From assembly GCF_963924675.1 (NCBI RefSeq), contig NC_089236.1:33565319-33629318 (forward strand): DNA of 64,000 nt, written 5' to 3'. Made by a program: the position numbers and the translations under genes. The first letter of the stretch is position 1, and every line of letters begins with the position of its first letter. This DNA is from Phocoena phocoena. Lineage: Eukaryota > Chordata > Mammalia > Artiodactyla > Phocoenidae. This document shows positions 10,373 to 23,800 of this stretch, piece after piece. The notes under the pieces were generated by a model. The model worked only from the letters and a program-made list of their open reading frames with translations. It was not told the origin of the DNA and made no database searches.

Positions 10373-12005
10373 AGCAGGTATATCAGGTTTTATGTAATAT
10401 GCATGTATTTTAAAGTGAATGCCCTTAAATGCTCAGTTGGAAAACACAAAGCACAGAGTCAAAGAAAATTGCTACAAAACTCAAAAAGAAGGCTAAAATA
10501 TCTTAGGACTTTGTCTTGTTAGTTTGTTTTCTTCATGCCCATTTTTTATGTCACAAAATAAGCACTTAGGGAGTCCAGTAGGGTTTCTTTTTCCCTGCAA
10601 TATGTTATTTCCTTCCTAATTGGTCAATTCAGGGCAAACACATCATTATACACACAGGGGACTCACTATAGCATACAATTTTGTGTAAGGCAGATCCATC
10701 TTGAGCAGTGAGAGCACCTTTAAGTGCCAAGAGGCACTTACTATAGCTTTGCTTCACCTATTAGAGAGGCCCTCAGCAAGGCAGCCTTATGGGACCTCTT
10801 TGGGATGCCAACTGATGAAAATGATGATGAGAATTTCTTCAACCTTTAGAAGTCTTGTATTATGCTTAAGAATAAGATTTTCTGTTGCTGCAACAGGCTG
10901 TTATCCAATTAAAGGATTCTGTGGTCATTTTGAAATGAAAAATGAATTGTATTATTCAGGATCTCCCACTTAAGAGGCCAGGGTACTTTGGTGCCATCAG
11001 CATAGTGAGAAGTCCTGGGCTCCTCTTGCCTGATATAAAGTTAGAGCCATCTGAGCAGGGCTCACTTGGCATCTTGTGCTGTTCGGGACTAATCCGGTGA
11101 ATTGGAGAGGCAAGCAGGAGGCAAGCTGAAATGGAAAACAGCCAGCCACTGGCCCAGTACCATGAGGCTCAGAATTATTCTGCAGAAAGTGAATTATTTC
11201 TTTTCAATGTATGACTCTCTTTGTGAACAGAACATAGTGGCAGGGAGTGAAAAGGAAGTGCTCTATCAGGATTTGGCTGAGTGAGTTATGGAGCAAGTAT
11301 GTGTGCTTGGAAGAGCTGGGAGGGGTGGATTGGAATAAAATATGATCACTTGTCCAAGCTAGTTCACAGCACTGCAGAGCCATCTGTTATCACTCAACCT
11401 AGCATGATGGTCAGGCTCCCAAGGAAAGAGACTTCAGGTAGGAATGCAAAGTTGCAGGTGCGTAGGGAGTTCAGGAGAAATAACAACGTTCAAAAAATAT
11501 TAAATGAGCTAACCCCTGGGGTTTGACAAGTTAATATCAACACATGGTCATCCAGAAAGGACAGGTCAGCAATTTTTCACAATTAGACATTTTTCCAAAG
11601 AGGAAAATGGCTTGATTAGAATTATGTCTTCTATCATTTTTTTAAACCATTTTATGGTGGAATCATCATTTATGGAAATGAGGACCAACATTTCTTAGGT
11701 CAAACTGGATGCTCAGACTTACGTTAAGAGCAGATATTTAGCCCAGGGCCCCTTGTGGCATGACCCAAATGTCTGGAATACGGAGAGAGGACTCTCAAAG
11801 GCTAGGGTATGTTTAGGGATGACACAGAAGATATGGTTTAAGCCTTTTAGTTTGGTACTTAGAATTCTCAGTAAAGGAGTATTCTAGATTGTTTTTAGGA
11901 GCTTTGTAGGTATGAGAATGTTACAGTCCCTCTTTCCTTCTGAGGCATCTCATTAATTTTTATGGTAAAATCTTCCATGGTATATTTTTCTAACTGTACC
12001 TCCCA
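10373..12005. other. Single-copy sequence, no gene recognised
   Basis: Short open frames at 10701-10973, 11102-11284 and 11281-11526 have no recognisable family and no splice-signal context that I trust. I see no high-confidence transposon here. Confidence 0.5.
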
Positions 12006-12009
12006 CCAC

Positions 12010-12085
12010 AGCACCATAAACAGGGGATACAACTCCTTGACCAGCATGAGACTCAATAAACATTAGCTGAATGTGTGAAAGAAGA
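12010..12085 (+). repeat. L2 3'-end fragment (weak)
   Basis: GAGACTCAATAAACATTAGC followed by TGAATGTGTGAA fits the L2 end (gctcaataaatgtttgttgaatgaa). The resemblance is short, so confidence is limited. Confidence 0.4.
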
Positions 12086-12272
12086 ATGCCATCCTTGTGA
12101 ATCTGGTGAGAAATGGACAGGCTTCGAATAAAACCTACACCTCTTACACTGTGTTCCTCCTCTCCTTCAATGTAATCCTTTGCAACACAGTTTATAACTC
12201 AATGAATCCTCTAAGTTTCATTTTTAATATTTTCTCAGGTACAGTCTCTTTTCTTCAGAGGTAAGTTACTTT

Positions 12273-12566
12273 TTGTTTTTAACATCTTTATTGGAGTATA
12301 ATTGCTTTACAATGGTGTGTTAGTTTCTGCTTTATAACAAAGTGAATCAGTTATACATATACATATGTTCCCATATCTCTTCCCTCTTGCATCTCCCTCC
12401 CACCCACCCTTCCTATCCCACCCCACTAGGTGGTCACAAAGCACCGAGCTGATCTCCCTGTGCTATGCGCTGCTTCCCACTAGCTATCCATTTTACATTT
12501 GGTAGTGTATATATGTCCATGCTACTCTCTCAGCTCATCCCAGCTTACCTGTCACCCTCTCCGTGT
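12273..12566 (-). mobile_element. LINE-1 3' UTR fragment (L1-B)
   Basis: The plus strand reads TAACATCTTTATTGGAGTAT and continues through TGGTGTGTTAGTTTCTGCTT and AAGCACCGAGCTGATCTCCC. This is the reverse complement of the same L1 3' UTR seen in L1-A and L1-D. About 290 bp remain, so it is a severe 5' truncation. An imperfect 16 bp target-site duplication lies at 12257-12272 and 12567-12582 (AGAGGTAAGTTACTTT versus AGAAGTAAGTTGCTTT). Confidence 0.9.
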
Positions 12567-12582
12567 AGAAGTAAGTTGCTTT

Positions 12583-14365
12583 CGTTAGGACTTAGTAGTC
12601 CTTCGTGGGTGATAATAGACTCTGCCATTAATGATCCCTAGAGATAAGATCAAAAGTCTGGGAAAGCTGGAGATGAGCTGGAAGCTTGGTGCAGATGAGT
12701 GGGGACTGTCAGGTCACAGACATGTCAAGACTGGTTATGGCAGTGTATGAGGCAGGGTGGGTTGGAGTCAGAATGTCAAAGCAAGTCATGTCAAGAATGG
12801 GTATGCTATAGAGTACTTCCCATGGATCAACTTCAGTCATTTGTAACTATCTCAATTCTCCATATCTTACCTCATGGTTTGACTGTATTCAGCGTCCTCA
12901 CGCAGGGCATAAGACAAACGCCACTTGTATGATGCATGCAAAAAAAAGTAATAGCCTATGTCATCAGCCGCTCTTCTGCTTCCAATTCACTTGCTAGAGC
13001 AGAATAGACTCATGGGTATAGGTGTATTTATCCCTGCGAACTGTGGCTTCGATTGCACCTTCTGAACCATAGCTTAGCTGCACAGGTGTCTTACATCATA
13101 GGAGGAGTAGAATTAGAATTCGGGGCTAGGATGAACAATTGTCTTTTCCCCAGGATGAGGGGGTTTCCAGGATGTGGAGATTTAGTGTTAGAATTCAGGT
13201 GATGATGGGAAAATTATCCTTGTTTTTCCTAGACTGATGAGTCTGGGGGTTAACTGAACAGACTGGCAAGGATTATGGTAACTGACCAGGGATATGATGT
13301 TGTATAAGAACTCCCCACTTCACTTTTGTATGTCAAAGAAGGTCAGCCTCTCTCTAACCTCTTTCCCTTGAGGCTGTTCTGTTAGACTGTGTGGGGCTTA
13401 TTTTTGTCCTAAGGCCATGGAAGAGGAAGCAGGATCTATACTATTGGCTTAACCACTTCATCTTATGCAGGGAAGTAACATTAATACATTAGGGCATCCA
13501 TCTGGCTGGGTTTCATTGCCAGTACAAAGTTAATTTCTGATTCATGATACATTTGGATCTAAAAACACCACTATGTAAATTTTGATCAGTGCTGTGCTTG
13601 CTCTCAGTTTGAATGTCTCAACAAAAGGAGAAAATATACCTGTAGAAGAAAATTCCCACACATGTTTCACCTTTCTCATCCCAAATCCAAGTTTGCATAA
13701 TCACCAATAGAACTCTAAGAAATATCCCCTGAAGTTGCCATGCAAACAGGGGTGAATTCAGAATCAGGAACAAGAATGCCAAGGCAGGAACAAAGGTGAG
13801 GGCAGATTGAAAGTGGCAGTCAAAGCAAATGCAAGTCACCCACAAGTTCTGCTGTGTGTCACTTCCCGTGTGCCGTGATTTCTGCTGCATTTTATTCCAC
13901 TTGCTCTGTGAGTGGCTCTGATTGCCCTGAAGAGCCCTCTGTGTGCAGAGTGGCTTCCTAGAAGTACTGGATATTTTCTTGTAGAAACAATTCTGGTTCC
14001 CTTGGATTGTGTCTTGAAATTCTTTCATGCACATTCTAAATTACTTTTTTTAGTAAAGATTTTAAATCGTCAGTAGCAGCAGAGGGAATAATTGGAATGT
14101 GTATATATCACAATTACATTTTGAGCCTATTACCTAATTTCTGCCCTTAGAATTTACTTAATCATGCTAAATTAATGACAATAAAAATCTATGGCTCTGA
14201 AAAACATTTTGTGAAATTTTTCTTTTAGTTCATAAACTTTTCAGATTACTTTCAGAAGACCTTGTGGGACAAAGACATACTGTACTTAGATATCACAATG
14301 TGGTTATGAACTCCAGAGAAAATTTTCCGAAGTTCTTTGTGTGTAACTCTGCAGTACTTCAGTTA
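12583..14365. other. Single-copy or unclassified sequence
   Basis: At about 13110-13275 two diverged blocks (TTAGAATTCGGGGC... and TTAGAATTCAGGTG...) resemble each other and may be part of an old repeat I cannot name. A 138-codon minus frame at 13618-14034 has no recognised domain, although its C-terminal half is hydrophobic. Its composition looks like chance. Confidence 0.45.
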
Positions 14366-14367
14366 CT

Positions 14368-14530
14368 TTCTACTCAAAGTGTGGTCTGAGGGCAGGCAGC
14401 ATCAGCATCACCTGGGATCTTGCTAGAATTGCAAACTCAGGCCTAGCCTCAGACGTATTGAGTCGAATTTGTATGTCAACATGATTCCCAGGCAATTAGT
14501 AAACACACTAAAGTTTGAAACGCAGTACTG
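14368..14530 (+). repeat. MER5A-type hAT MITE fragment
   Basis: CTCAAAGTGTGGTCTGAGGG, CAGCATCAGCATCACCTGGG, CTTGCTAGAATTGCAAACTC and a final CACACTAAAGTTTGAAACGC match the MER5A consensus in order. MER5A is a non-autonomous relative of Charlie (hAT) transposons. This copy lacks a clean terminal repeat. Confidence 0.85.
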
Positions 14531-15136
14531 TAGAGAGAATTTGGAGGAAAAATGAGAGGATGGTTCCAGCCATAATATACGAGTCCAAGCAATCTGTCCT
14601 GAAGTCATAGAGCCCCTCACCTTTGGAATGTCCACCCAAGACTTGATGTATTTGCAGTAGAACACAAATTCTGTGATAGAAGAGAATTCTTCCAAGCATC
14701 AACGTCCCATGTTTTACGAATGTTTTACTGCTTTTGCAAACACATTACTACATTTGGAACTTGACTTTTGGTCTACTTAAGGAAAATGACAGCTGCAATC
14801 CATTTTCCAAAACTTCAGTGCTTTGGGTAAAGTGCTTGTTTTGTTTGGAAGAGACATGTCATAAAGGAGCAGAGTTGGAAGGGGATTCTGCTGCAGTTTT
14901 TCATGGGAGTTCCCAGTAAACCTCCAGGAAAGAAATAGGTAGTTAAGTAGGTAGTTAGGACCTATAAGCTCTTAGCATCAAAAGATGCAATGCCTCAGAA
15001 TTACGCTGCTAGATGCTTAATATGGCCATAGCAACTCTGTTGTAGTCTGAGATTATTGAGGGGAGAATTAGAGATGAAACACCAGTTCCTTTTATTTTCA
15101 TGGAAAGTTTTTCTTTTGATCCATACGTAAACCACA
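14531..15136. other. Single-copy sequence, no gene recognised
   Basis: I recognise no repeat or gene. Open frames at 14423-14702 on the minus strand partly overlap the MER5A and are not credible genes. Confidence 0.5.
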
Positions 15137-15151
15137 CAGTACTAAGTTTTT

Positions 15152-15951
15152 CTTTTTTAATAACTATATTATTATCATTTTAAAATAGAAGTGTAATAGA
15201 CATATAACATTATATTAATTTTAATTGTACAACATAATGATTTGATACATGTATATACGTATTGCCAACGATCACAAGTCTAGTTAATATCCGTCACGAC
15301 ACACAGTTACAACTGTTTTTCTTGTGATAAGAACTTTTAAGATCTACTCTCTTAGCAACTTCCAAAAATACAATGCAGTAGTATTAACTATATCATCATG
15401 CTGCATATTACATCTCCAGGACTCGGTTATTTTACAGCTGGCAGTTCGCACCTTTGACCCCCTTCACCCATTCTGACCCACCTCTGGCGATCACCAATCT
15501 GTTCTCTGTATCTATGAGCCTGATTTTTAATTTTTAGGTTCCACGTATAAGTAAGATCATATGGCATTTGCCTCTCAATGTCCGACTTACTTCACTTAGC
15601 ATAATACCCTCAATGTCCATCCAAATTGTCACAAATGGCAAGATTTCCTTCTTTTTTATGGCTGAATCATATTCTATTACATATATATATAATATAAATA
15701 TCATATATATTTACCACATTTTCTTTATCCATTCATCTATCAATGGACACTTAGGTTGCTTCCATGTCTTGGCCGTTGTAAATAATGCTGCAATGAGCAT
15801 GGTAGTGCATATATCTTTTCTAGTTAGTGTTTTCATTTCCTTCAGATAAGTAACCAGAATGGAATTTCTAGATAATATGGTAGGTTTTTTTCTAATTTCT
15901 TGCAGAGTCTCCGTACTGTTTTTCATAGTAGCGGCACCAATTTACATTCTC
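15152..15951 (-). mobile_element. LINE-1 fragment (L1-C), older subfamily
   Basis: The minus strand encodes the ORF2 C-terminal region and a 3' UTR unlike that of L1-A, L1-B and L1-D. On the plus strand, CATTCTGACCCACCTCTGGC, TTATCCATTCATCTATCAAT and AATAATGCTGCAATGAGCAT are typical of older mammalian L1. An imperfect 15 bp target-site duplication lies at 15137-15151 (CAGTACTAAGTTTTT) and 15952-15966 (CAGTGATAAGTTTTT). An AT microsatellite-like stretch has grown at about 15680-15710. Confidence 0.88.
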
Positions 15952-16214
15952 CAGTGATAAGTTTTTGAAGCTGCAGAGACGGAAGACTTGGAGGCATTAG
16001 CAAATTTTTCTCTATTAACATTGTGAACCAGGGTCTCTGAGTACATTCCAGTGCCACTGTGTCACATAACTCTAGGGAGGTCCATTCACATTGTGGTTTA
16101 TGTGAGTGGGGCTCCCTGGAGTTGTGCATATCCAGAATTCTGTTTACATTTCCCAGTGTGGACAGTAGGTAAAAAGGGTATAAATAGAGTTATTTCTTTC
16201 ATTCAACATCTATT

Positions 16215-16400
16215 TAACATAATTATGTTCAACTAATGCTGCATATCAAAATCATCCCTAGAACTATAAGAGATATAGGTACCCAGGCCATATTTCTGTA
16301 GATATTAATTCATTAGGTCTGGGGCAGGACCTAGAAATCTTTATTTTTATAAAACTCTAGGTAATTCTGATGTGCTGTCAACTCCATATTTAGTGCTAAG
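16215..16400 (+). repeat. MER5-type hAT MITE fragment
   Basis: GCATATCAAAATCATCCCTA, a diverged middle, TAATTCATTAGGTCTGGGGC, GGACCTAGAAATCTTTATTT and CTAGGTAATTCTGATGTGCT follow MER5A order. It is more decayed than the copy at 14368. Confidence 0.7.
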
Positions 16401-16877
16401 ACAGATGTTTAAAAAATTAAGACACTATGCCTTCAAGGCATCTGTAATTCTGTAAGAGAGACATGAATGTAAATGACACATGATACTTTAGAGCTGTGAT
16501 AGGTGCAAGGACCAAGAGTTCTGGAATGATTGTGACACAGAATGGAGCTGAACTCTTGGGCACATTTTTGGATGTTTGTGTGTATGTGTATCTCTAAGCA
16601 AAATGACCATGACCTCATGGTCATCTATGTTACCTTCCCTCTTCTGTATTCTACACTAACTTGTTGAGCTCTGACCTCTTCCCAGTAGACATCCCTACAG
16701 ATGCCTGGGGTCCCCAGTCTACTGTTTTAAACCCTGTTAAAAAATGATGTATTTGTTCACACTGAACTGTCTGTAATTGGTGATCCTGTTGAGTTGCTTT
16801 TCATGGACACTTTTCATGTTAGTAGACTAACCAAGACCGTAATGGGACCTGGAGATTGACAGCCTGCACTGGGGGAG

Positions 16878-16880
<3 letters not shown>

Positions 16881-16927
<47 letters not shown>

Positions 16928-16934
16928 GTGTGCA
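16881..16934. repeat. (GT)n microsatellite
   Basis: A pure GT run starts at 16881 and continues, with a few A interruptions, to about 16934. It is likely length-polymorphic. Confidence 0.95.
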
Positions 16935-18555
16935 TGCAAGTCAGGAGTGAGAGTCCCAAGGCTCCTTGTAATCCCACTAGGTGGTCATCTCTTATTACTA
17001 CATTTCAGACTGACTCAAAATTTAGCAATTAAGGTAGGAAATGAGGGGAAAGAGAGGAGTATCAACTGCTTCTAGTAGCTTACAGCAGTGTTAGTTTGAA
17101 ATGAAGCACTAATTCAGAGAAGTGCTGAGCAAGAGGAGAAATGGAAATTAAAGGAAATGAAACTCCAATGAAGTTGATCAGGTCTTAACGAGCAGCGAAA
17201 ATCGATGAGGTAAAAGATGTTTGCTTCCTTAAGAAGGTATTTTCCTGTTTTTTAAAATAGTAAGGTGTCTAATGCAGTCTCTATTTTAGTAATGATTAAG
17301 ATATATTTTCCTTATGTTTCTTCACCCTTACAGTGGCTTTCAAATTGTTTCCTTGAATTCTTATCATGAAAATGACATTGCCTTATTATTTTTACTTCAT
17401 ACATGAATAAACTGAGGGAAATTGTTGTTCCAAGGCAAGCCAGATTCTTGATCATTAAATTCATTTCATAGATTTCTGGGTAACGAAGCCAGAGCATCAA
17501 TATCTCGGCCTCATAACTATCCAAGCTGTAGTGATAGGAAGGTTATTAATACCATTTCAGGGAAGCTTCTCTGAAAGCAAATACAAAACAGTGAAGAGTT
17601 CAACTCTCTTGTATGAATTGTTATAAGTTATAGAACCCAGGGTTTAAACTTTCAGATTTATGTTCATTTTGATAGATTATTCATCCTGTGCCTTACCTAG
17701 AGCTTCAGAGAGTGAAGCCAGAGAAACCTGGAACTTTTCCTCTCAGGTCTCTCTCTCACAGATGATCACTTCCTGCTGGTTGACGGGATGCTGAGGATGT
17801 TCACAAGTTGACTTTTTGAATTGTCTAGCCTCACCACCCTGCAAATGGCCATGGGTTTCTGGGCCTTAACTTTGCTGATAACACTGGACAAGAATACACA
17901 GGTATTCCAAAATACTTCAAAATATGTTAATCTCTGGTGTGAGGTGAACATGTTGCTTGTCCTAAGATTTCATTTGCAATGATTTTCACACTTTCCTTTC
18001 TGGGAGACACTACTGCAGGAGATGAAAAATACAACAAAATTTTATGAGAAATAAACACATATGCTTTGAATCATCTGTTTGAATTCTTCTAGATTTAAAA
18101 TCATGGGACCTGCGCAAGGATATTGGTAGGTCATGCGTATATTGTTTTAGTTATCAGGAGGGTCAACCACAGTTTAAGTATGAGCCTGGCTGATACTGCT
18201 GTTTAAAAGCTATGGGGAAAGCCCTGCATGAACTTCTGATTTGTTTGTCAAACTTGTCTGAGAGTATGTACATCTCTGTCTGCTTTTATGTGAGAGACTA
18301 CAACACAGCTGGAATTCAAAACACTAAGAAAAGTACTCAGTGAAATTTTGTCAATAGATTTTTTTCTTCTTTGCACTTTGAAATGAACAAAGCCATCACT
18401 TTACAGTACTGTCAAGATTTGAAAGTCCACAAAAAGTAAGATAGAGGTGATAGTGGGGAATACCTGTACGCTAAATGAATCATCTATTTAGCAGCAACTA
18501 ATTCATCTGTAGACCACTTTATAGGAAGTACAATAGACCTGGACCTCTTTTGCAA
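16935..18555. other. Single-copy sequence, possible MIR relic
   Basis: At about 17285-17500 a segment with CTTCACCCTTACAGTGGC and ACATGAATAAACTGAGGGAA could be a very old minus-strand MIR, but the match is weak. I see no gene. Confidence 0.4.
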
Positions 18556-18556
18556 G

Positions 18557-18589
<33 letters not shown>
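18556..18589. repeat. (CT)n microsatellite
   Basis: A CT dinucleotide run with one TTT interruption near 18567. Confidence 0.95.
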
Positions 18590-19138
18590 AGAATCAGGGC
18601 ATGTCTTCAAAGCAAAAACTTTAAGTCTAAATTCATGGCAAGGTTTCAGGATTATACAAATCTAGGATTCATGAAGTGAATAAAACAAATTAGTCACTCA
18701 ATAATATAAACAACATGCAGGAGTTTTGCAGTCTATCAATGAAAACTAATTAAGTATACATCAGTGCTCATCTCAGGAGATTAGAGCATTGACAAGCTAT
18801 AGGGTGTGCAATGGAACTTGTTAAAAGTACTGAAGAACACCCTCTTTACCATTTCCTAATGATTTGTACAATCAAGCCAATGACATATTCTTTAATTGCT
18901 TGTTTGCTGGCCTGGAACACTGAATTTCACATTTCATTAGTTTGCATTGTTAGGTGTTCCAGTTCCCAGCCATGGTGGTGTCTGGAACAAAAAGCCTCAG
19001 GAGGGGCAGGTAGATTATGAAACTATGGATTTCAGAGTGTTTCCTAATTAAATTAGCAAGGATCTATAATATGCCTTGATTTACTTAAACCCTTGTTAAT
19101 AAAATTTCTAGAGTAACAGGAATATGCTTCACTATACT
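18590..19138. other. Single-copy sequence, no gene recognised
   Basis: Nothing recognisable. A 69-codon frame at 18811-19020 looks like chance. Confidence 0.5.
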
Positions 19139-19150
19139 CTGTGGTAAAGA

Positions 19151-19360
19151 CTTTTTTTTTTCTTTTTTGCGGTACGCGGGGCCTCTCACTGTTGTGGCCT
19201 CTCCCATTGCGGAGCACAGGCTCCGGACGCGCAGGCTCAGTGGCCATGGCTCACGGGCACAGCCGCTCCGCGACATGTGGGATCTTCCCGGACCGGGGCA
19301 CGAACCCGCGTCCCCTGCACCGGCAGGCGGACTCTCAACCACTGCGCCACCAGGGAAGCC
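19151..19360 (-). mobile_element. CHR-type tRNA-derived SINE (CHR-2-like)
   Basis: The minus strand runs from a GGGCTTCCCTGGTGGCGCAG head to a GCGTACCGCAAAAAAG tail. It is close to consensus, and many CpGs are retained (CCGGACCGGGGCACG on the plus strand). A target-site duplication containing CTGTGGTAAAGA lies at 19139-19150 and 19361-19372. CpG retention suggests a fairly recent insertion. Confidence 0.94.
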
Positions 19361-19737
19361 CTGTGGTAAAGATTTTTGAGCACTGATTCTAACCATATCA
19401 TTGCCTAATTCCAAAACCCTTATTCAAGAACAGGGTGAAATTAGCAGTTAGTGATCAACTTCCACTTCACAGGAAGGTTGAATGTGATGACTGTGGGTGC
19501 GGTATTTGTCTTACTCCTTTCTCTTGACCACTTCAGCATCTCCTCGGCAAAGGAAGGCAAAACGCAGGAATCAGCAAAAATGGAGTGAGAATTGGACAAA
19601 ACTGAAATAGTTGTGGAAAGAGGACTTAAAACTGTATTATGCACTGACTGTTTACTGACACCATTGTAATTTTGGAAAAGGTTGATAGACTCCAATGTCT
19701 TTGTAGCCACATTTTTAATTCTGTTTCAGTAACAATA

Positions 19738-19985
19738 GTAACCATAATTTATATAGTATCTACTATGTGCCAGACAATATGCTAAATGCTTTGTTCACAT
19801 TATTCTCTCATCTTGAAATCAAACCTTTGAGGTATTTTTTTTTTGTAATTCTCAGTTTGCTAAGGAGAAAAGTGAATCATTGTTGAATAGTTTGTCCAAG
19901 GTCATTGCTAATAAGTGGTAGAGCACTTTAAAACCATGTCAGCCTGACCCCAGAGCCCATGAAATTCCAACTGCCATCTGTTCCA
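19738..19985 (-). repeat. MIR SINE, minus strand
   Basis: Reverse-complement MIR: TAGTATCTACTATGTGCCAG, ATATGCTAAATGCTTTGTTC, GTTTGTCCAAGGTCATTGC and CTAATAAGTGGTAGAGC appear in order. A run of eight or nine T interrupts the middle. Confidence 0.85.
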
Positions 19986-20899
19986 CCAACCTACTCAAGT
20001 TGGGAGCTAGTAAAACGAGAAGGTGTGTCCTTTCTGAGCCCATCCTAGTGCATAGAAATTTGATATTTGTGTGTGTGATTGAAAATGCTTTCCTATTTAA
20101 AATTCAAATACTAGTTCTTAGAATAGATGACTCAGTTATATTACTACTTTAAAACAGCCAGGGATACAAATGTCAGGACAAGTGGTTTCTGCTTATGGGG
20201 TTATACTCAATTTGTGCAAGGGTATTTTACTGCATTGATTGTATTTATTTTATCGTTTATTTTTTAACATCTTTATTGGAGTATAATTACTTTACAATGG
20301 TGTGTTAGTTTCTTCTTTATAACAAAGTGAATCAGCTTTACATATACATATATCCCCATATCTCTTCCCTCTTGCATCTCCCTCCCTCCCACCCTCCATA
20401 TCCCACCCCTCTAGGTTGTCACAGAGCACCGAGCTGAAATCCCTGTGCTATGCAGCTGCTTCCCACTAGCTATTGATTTTACATTTAGTAAAGTGTGTAT
20501 ATATGTCCCTGCCACTCTCTCACTTTGTCCCAGCTTACCTTTCCCCCTCGCCGTGTCATCAAGTCCATGCTCTAGTTGGTCTGCATCTTTACTCTTGTCC
20601 CACCACTATGTTCTTCATAAAAAAAAAAAAAATTATATTCCATACATATGTGTTAGCATACAGTATTTGTTTTTCCCTTTATAACTTACTTCACTCTGTA
20701 TGACAGACTCTAGGTCCATCCACCTCACTACAAATAACTCAATTTTGTTTCCTTTTATGGCTGAGTAATGCTCCACTGTATATTTGTGCCACATCTTCTT
20801 TATCCATTCATATGTCGATGGACACTTAGTTTGCTTCCACGTCCTGGCTATTGTAAATAGAGCTGCAATGAACATTGTGGTACATGACTCTTTTTGAAT

Positions 20900-23800
20900 G
20901 ATGCTTTTCTCAGGGTATATGCCCAGTTAGTGGGATTGCTGGGTCATATGGTAGTTCTACTTTTAGGTTTTAAAGGAACCTCCACACTGTTCTCCATAGT
21001 GGCTGTATCAATTTACATTCCCACCAATAGTGCAGGAGGGTTCCCTTTTCTCCACACACTCTCCAGCATTTATTGTTTGTAGATTTTTTGATGATGGCCA
21101 TTCTGAATGGTGTGAGGTGATACCTCATTGTAGTTTTGATTTGCATTTCTCTAATGATTAGTGATGTTTAGCATTCTTTCATGTGTTTGTTGGAAATCTG
21201 TATATCTTCTTTGGAGAAATGTCTATTTAGGTCTTCTGCCCATTTTGGGATTGGGTTGTTTGTTTTTTTGATATTGTTTGTAAATTTTGGAGAATTAATC
21301 CTTTGTCAGTTTCTTCATTTGCAAAAATTTTCTCCCATTATGAGGGTTGTCCTTTCATCTTGTTTATGGTTTCCTTTGCTGTGCAAAAGCTTTTAAATTT
21401 CATTAGGTCCCATTTGTTTATGTATTTTTTATTTCCATTTCTCTAGAAGATGGGTCAAAAAGGATCTTGCTGTGATTTATGTCATAGAGTGCTCTGCCTA
21501 TGTTTTCCTCTAAGAGTTTTATAGTGCCTGGCCTTACATTTAGGTCTTTAATCCATTTTCAGCTTATTTTTGCATATGGTATTAGGGAGTGTTCTAATGT
21601 CATTCTTTTACATGTAGCTGTCCAGTTTTCCCAGCACCACTTATTGAAGAGGCTGTCTTTTCTCCAGTATATATTCTTGCCTCCTTTATCAAAAATAAGG
21701 TGACCATATGTGCATGGGTTTATCTCACGGCTTTCTTCTTGTTCCATTGACCTATATTTCTGTTTTTGTTCCAGTACCATACTGTCTTGATTACTGTAGC
21801 TTTGTAGTATAGCCTGAAGTCAGCGAGCCTGATTCCTCCAGCTCTGTTATTCTTTCTCAACATTGCTTTGGTAGTTTGATAGGGATTGCATTGAATCTGT
21901 AGATTGCTTTGGGTAGTAGAGTCATTTTCACAATGTTGATTCTTCCAATCCAAGAACATGGTATATCTCTCCATCTATTTGTAACATCTTTAATTTCTTT
22001 CATTAGTGTCTTATAATTTTCTGCATACAGGTCTCTTGTCTCCTTAGGTAGGTTTATTCCTAGGTATTTTATTCTTTTTGTTGCAATGGTAAATGGGAGT
22101 GTTTCCTTAAATTCTCTTCCAGATTTTTCATCATTAGTGTATAGGAATACAAGAGATTTCTGTGCATTAATTTTGTATCCTGCTACTTTACCAAATTCAT
22201 TGATTAGCTCTAGAAGTTTTCTGGTAGCATCTTTAGGTTTCTCTATGTATAGTAACATGTCATCTGCAAACAGTGGCAGCTTTACTTCTTTTTCGATTTG
22301 GATTCCTTTTATTTCTTTTTCTTCTCTGATTGCTTTGGCTACAACTTCCACAATAATGTTGAATAATAGTGGTGAGTGTGGGCAACCTTGTCTTTTTCCT
22401 GATCTTAGTGGAAAGGGTTTCAGTTTTTCACCACTGAGGACAATGTTGGCTGTGGGTTTGTCATATATGGCCTTTGTTATGTTGAGAAAAGTTCCCTTCA
22501 TGCCTACTTTCTGGAGGGTTTTTTTCTTTTAATCAAAACTAGGTGTTGAACTTTGTTGAAAGCTTTTTCTGCATCTATTGAGGTGATCATATGGTTTTTA
22601 TTCTTCAATTTGTTAATATGGTGTATCCCATTGATTTATTTGCATATGTTGAAGAATCCTTACATGTCTGGGATAAACCCCACTTGATCATGGTGTATGA
22701 TCCTTTTAATGTGCTGCTGGATTCTGTTTGCTAGTATTTTGTTGAGGATTTTTGTATCTATATTCATCAGTGATACTGGTCCGTAGTTTTCTTTCTTTGT
22801 GACATCTTTGTCTGGTGTTGGTATCAGGGTGATGGTGGCCTCATAGAATGAGTTTGGGAGTGTTCCTCCCTCTGCTATATTTTGCAAGAGTTTGGGAAGG
22901 ATAGGTGTTAGCTCTTCTCTAAATGTTTGATAGAATTCACCTGTGAAGCCATCTGGTCCTGGGCTTTTGTTCTTTGGAAGATTTTTAATCACAGTTTCAA
23001 TTTCAGTGCTTGTGATTGGTCTGTTTATATTTTCTATTTCTTCCTGGTTCAGTCTCAGAAGGTTGTGCTTTTCTAAGAATTTGTCCATTTCTTCCAGGTT
23101 GTCCAGTTTATTGGCATATAGTTGCTTGTAGTAATCTCTCATGATCCTTTGTGTTTCTGCAGTGTGTGTTGTTACTTCTCCTTTTTCATTTCTAATTCAA
23201 TTGATTTGAGTCTTCTCTCTTTTTTTCTTGATAAGTCTGGCTAATGGTTTATCAATTTTGTTTATCTTCTCAAGGAACCAGATTTAGTTTTATTGATCTT
23301 TACTATTGTTTTATTCATTTCTTTTTCATTTATTTCTGATCTGATCTTTATAATTTCTTTCCTTCTGCTAATTTTGGGGCTTTTTTGTTCTTCTTTCTCT
23401 AATTGGTTTAGGTGTAAGGTTAGGTGGTTTATTTGAGGTGTTTCTTGTTTCTTAAGGTAGGATTGTGTTGCTGTAAACTTCCCTCTTAGAACTGCTTTTG
23501 CTGCATCCCATAGGTTTTCAGTCTTGTGTTTTCATTGTCATTTGTTTCTAGGTATTTTTTGATTTCCTCTTTGATTTCTTCAGTGATCTCTTGGTTATTA
23601 AGTAGTGTATTGTTTAGCCTCCGTGTGGTTTTTCTCCTTTTTCTTTTTTTTTTTGTGGTACACAGGCCTCTCACTGTCATGGCCTCTCCCGTCGCGGAGC
23701 ACAGGCTCCGGACGCGCAGGCTTAGCGACCATGGCCCACGGGCCCAGCCGCTCCGCGGCACATGTGATCCTCCTGGACCGGGGCACGAACCTGCGTCCCC

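Noticed and set aside
13618..14034. 138-codon minus-strand frame
   Set aside because: No recognised domain, mixed composition and no supporting splice or start context. A frame of this length occurs by chance in 64 kb.
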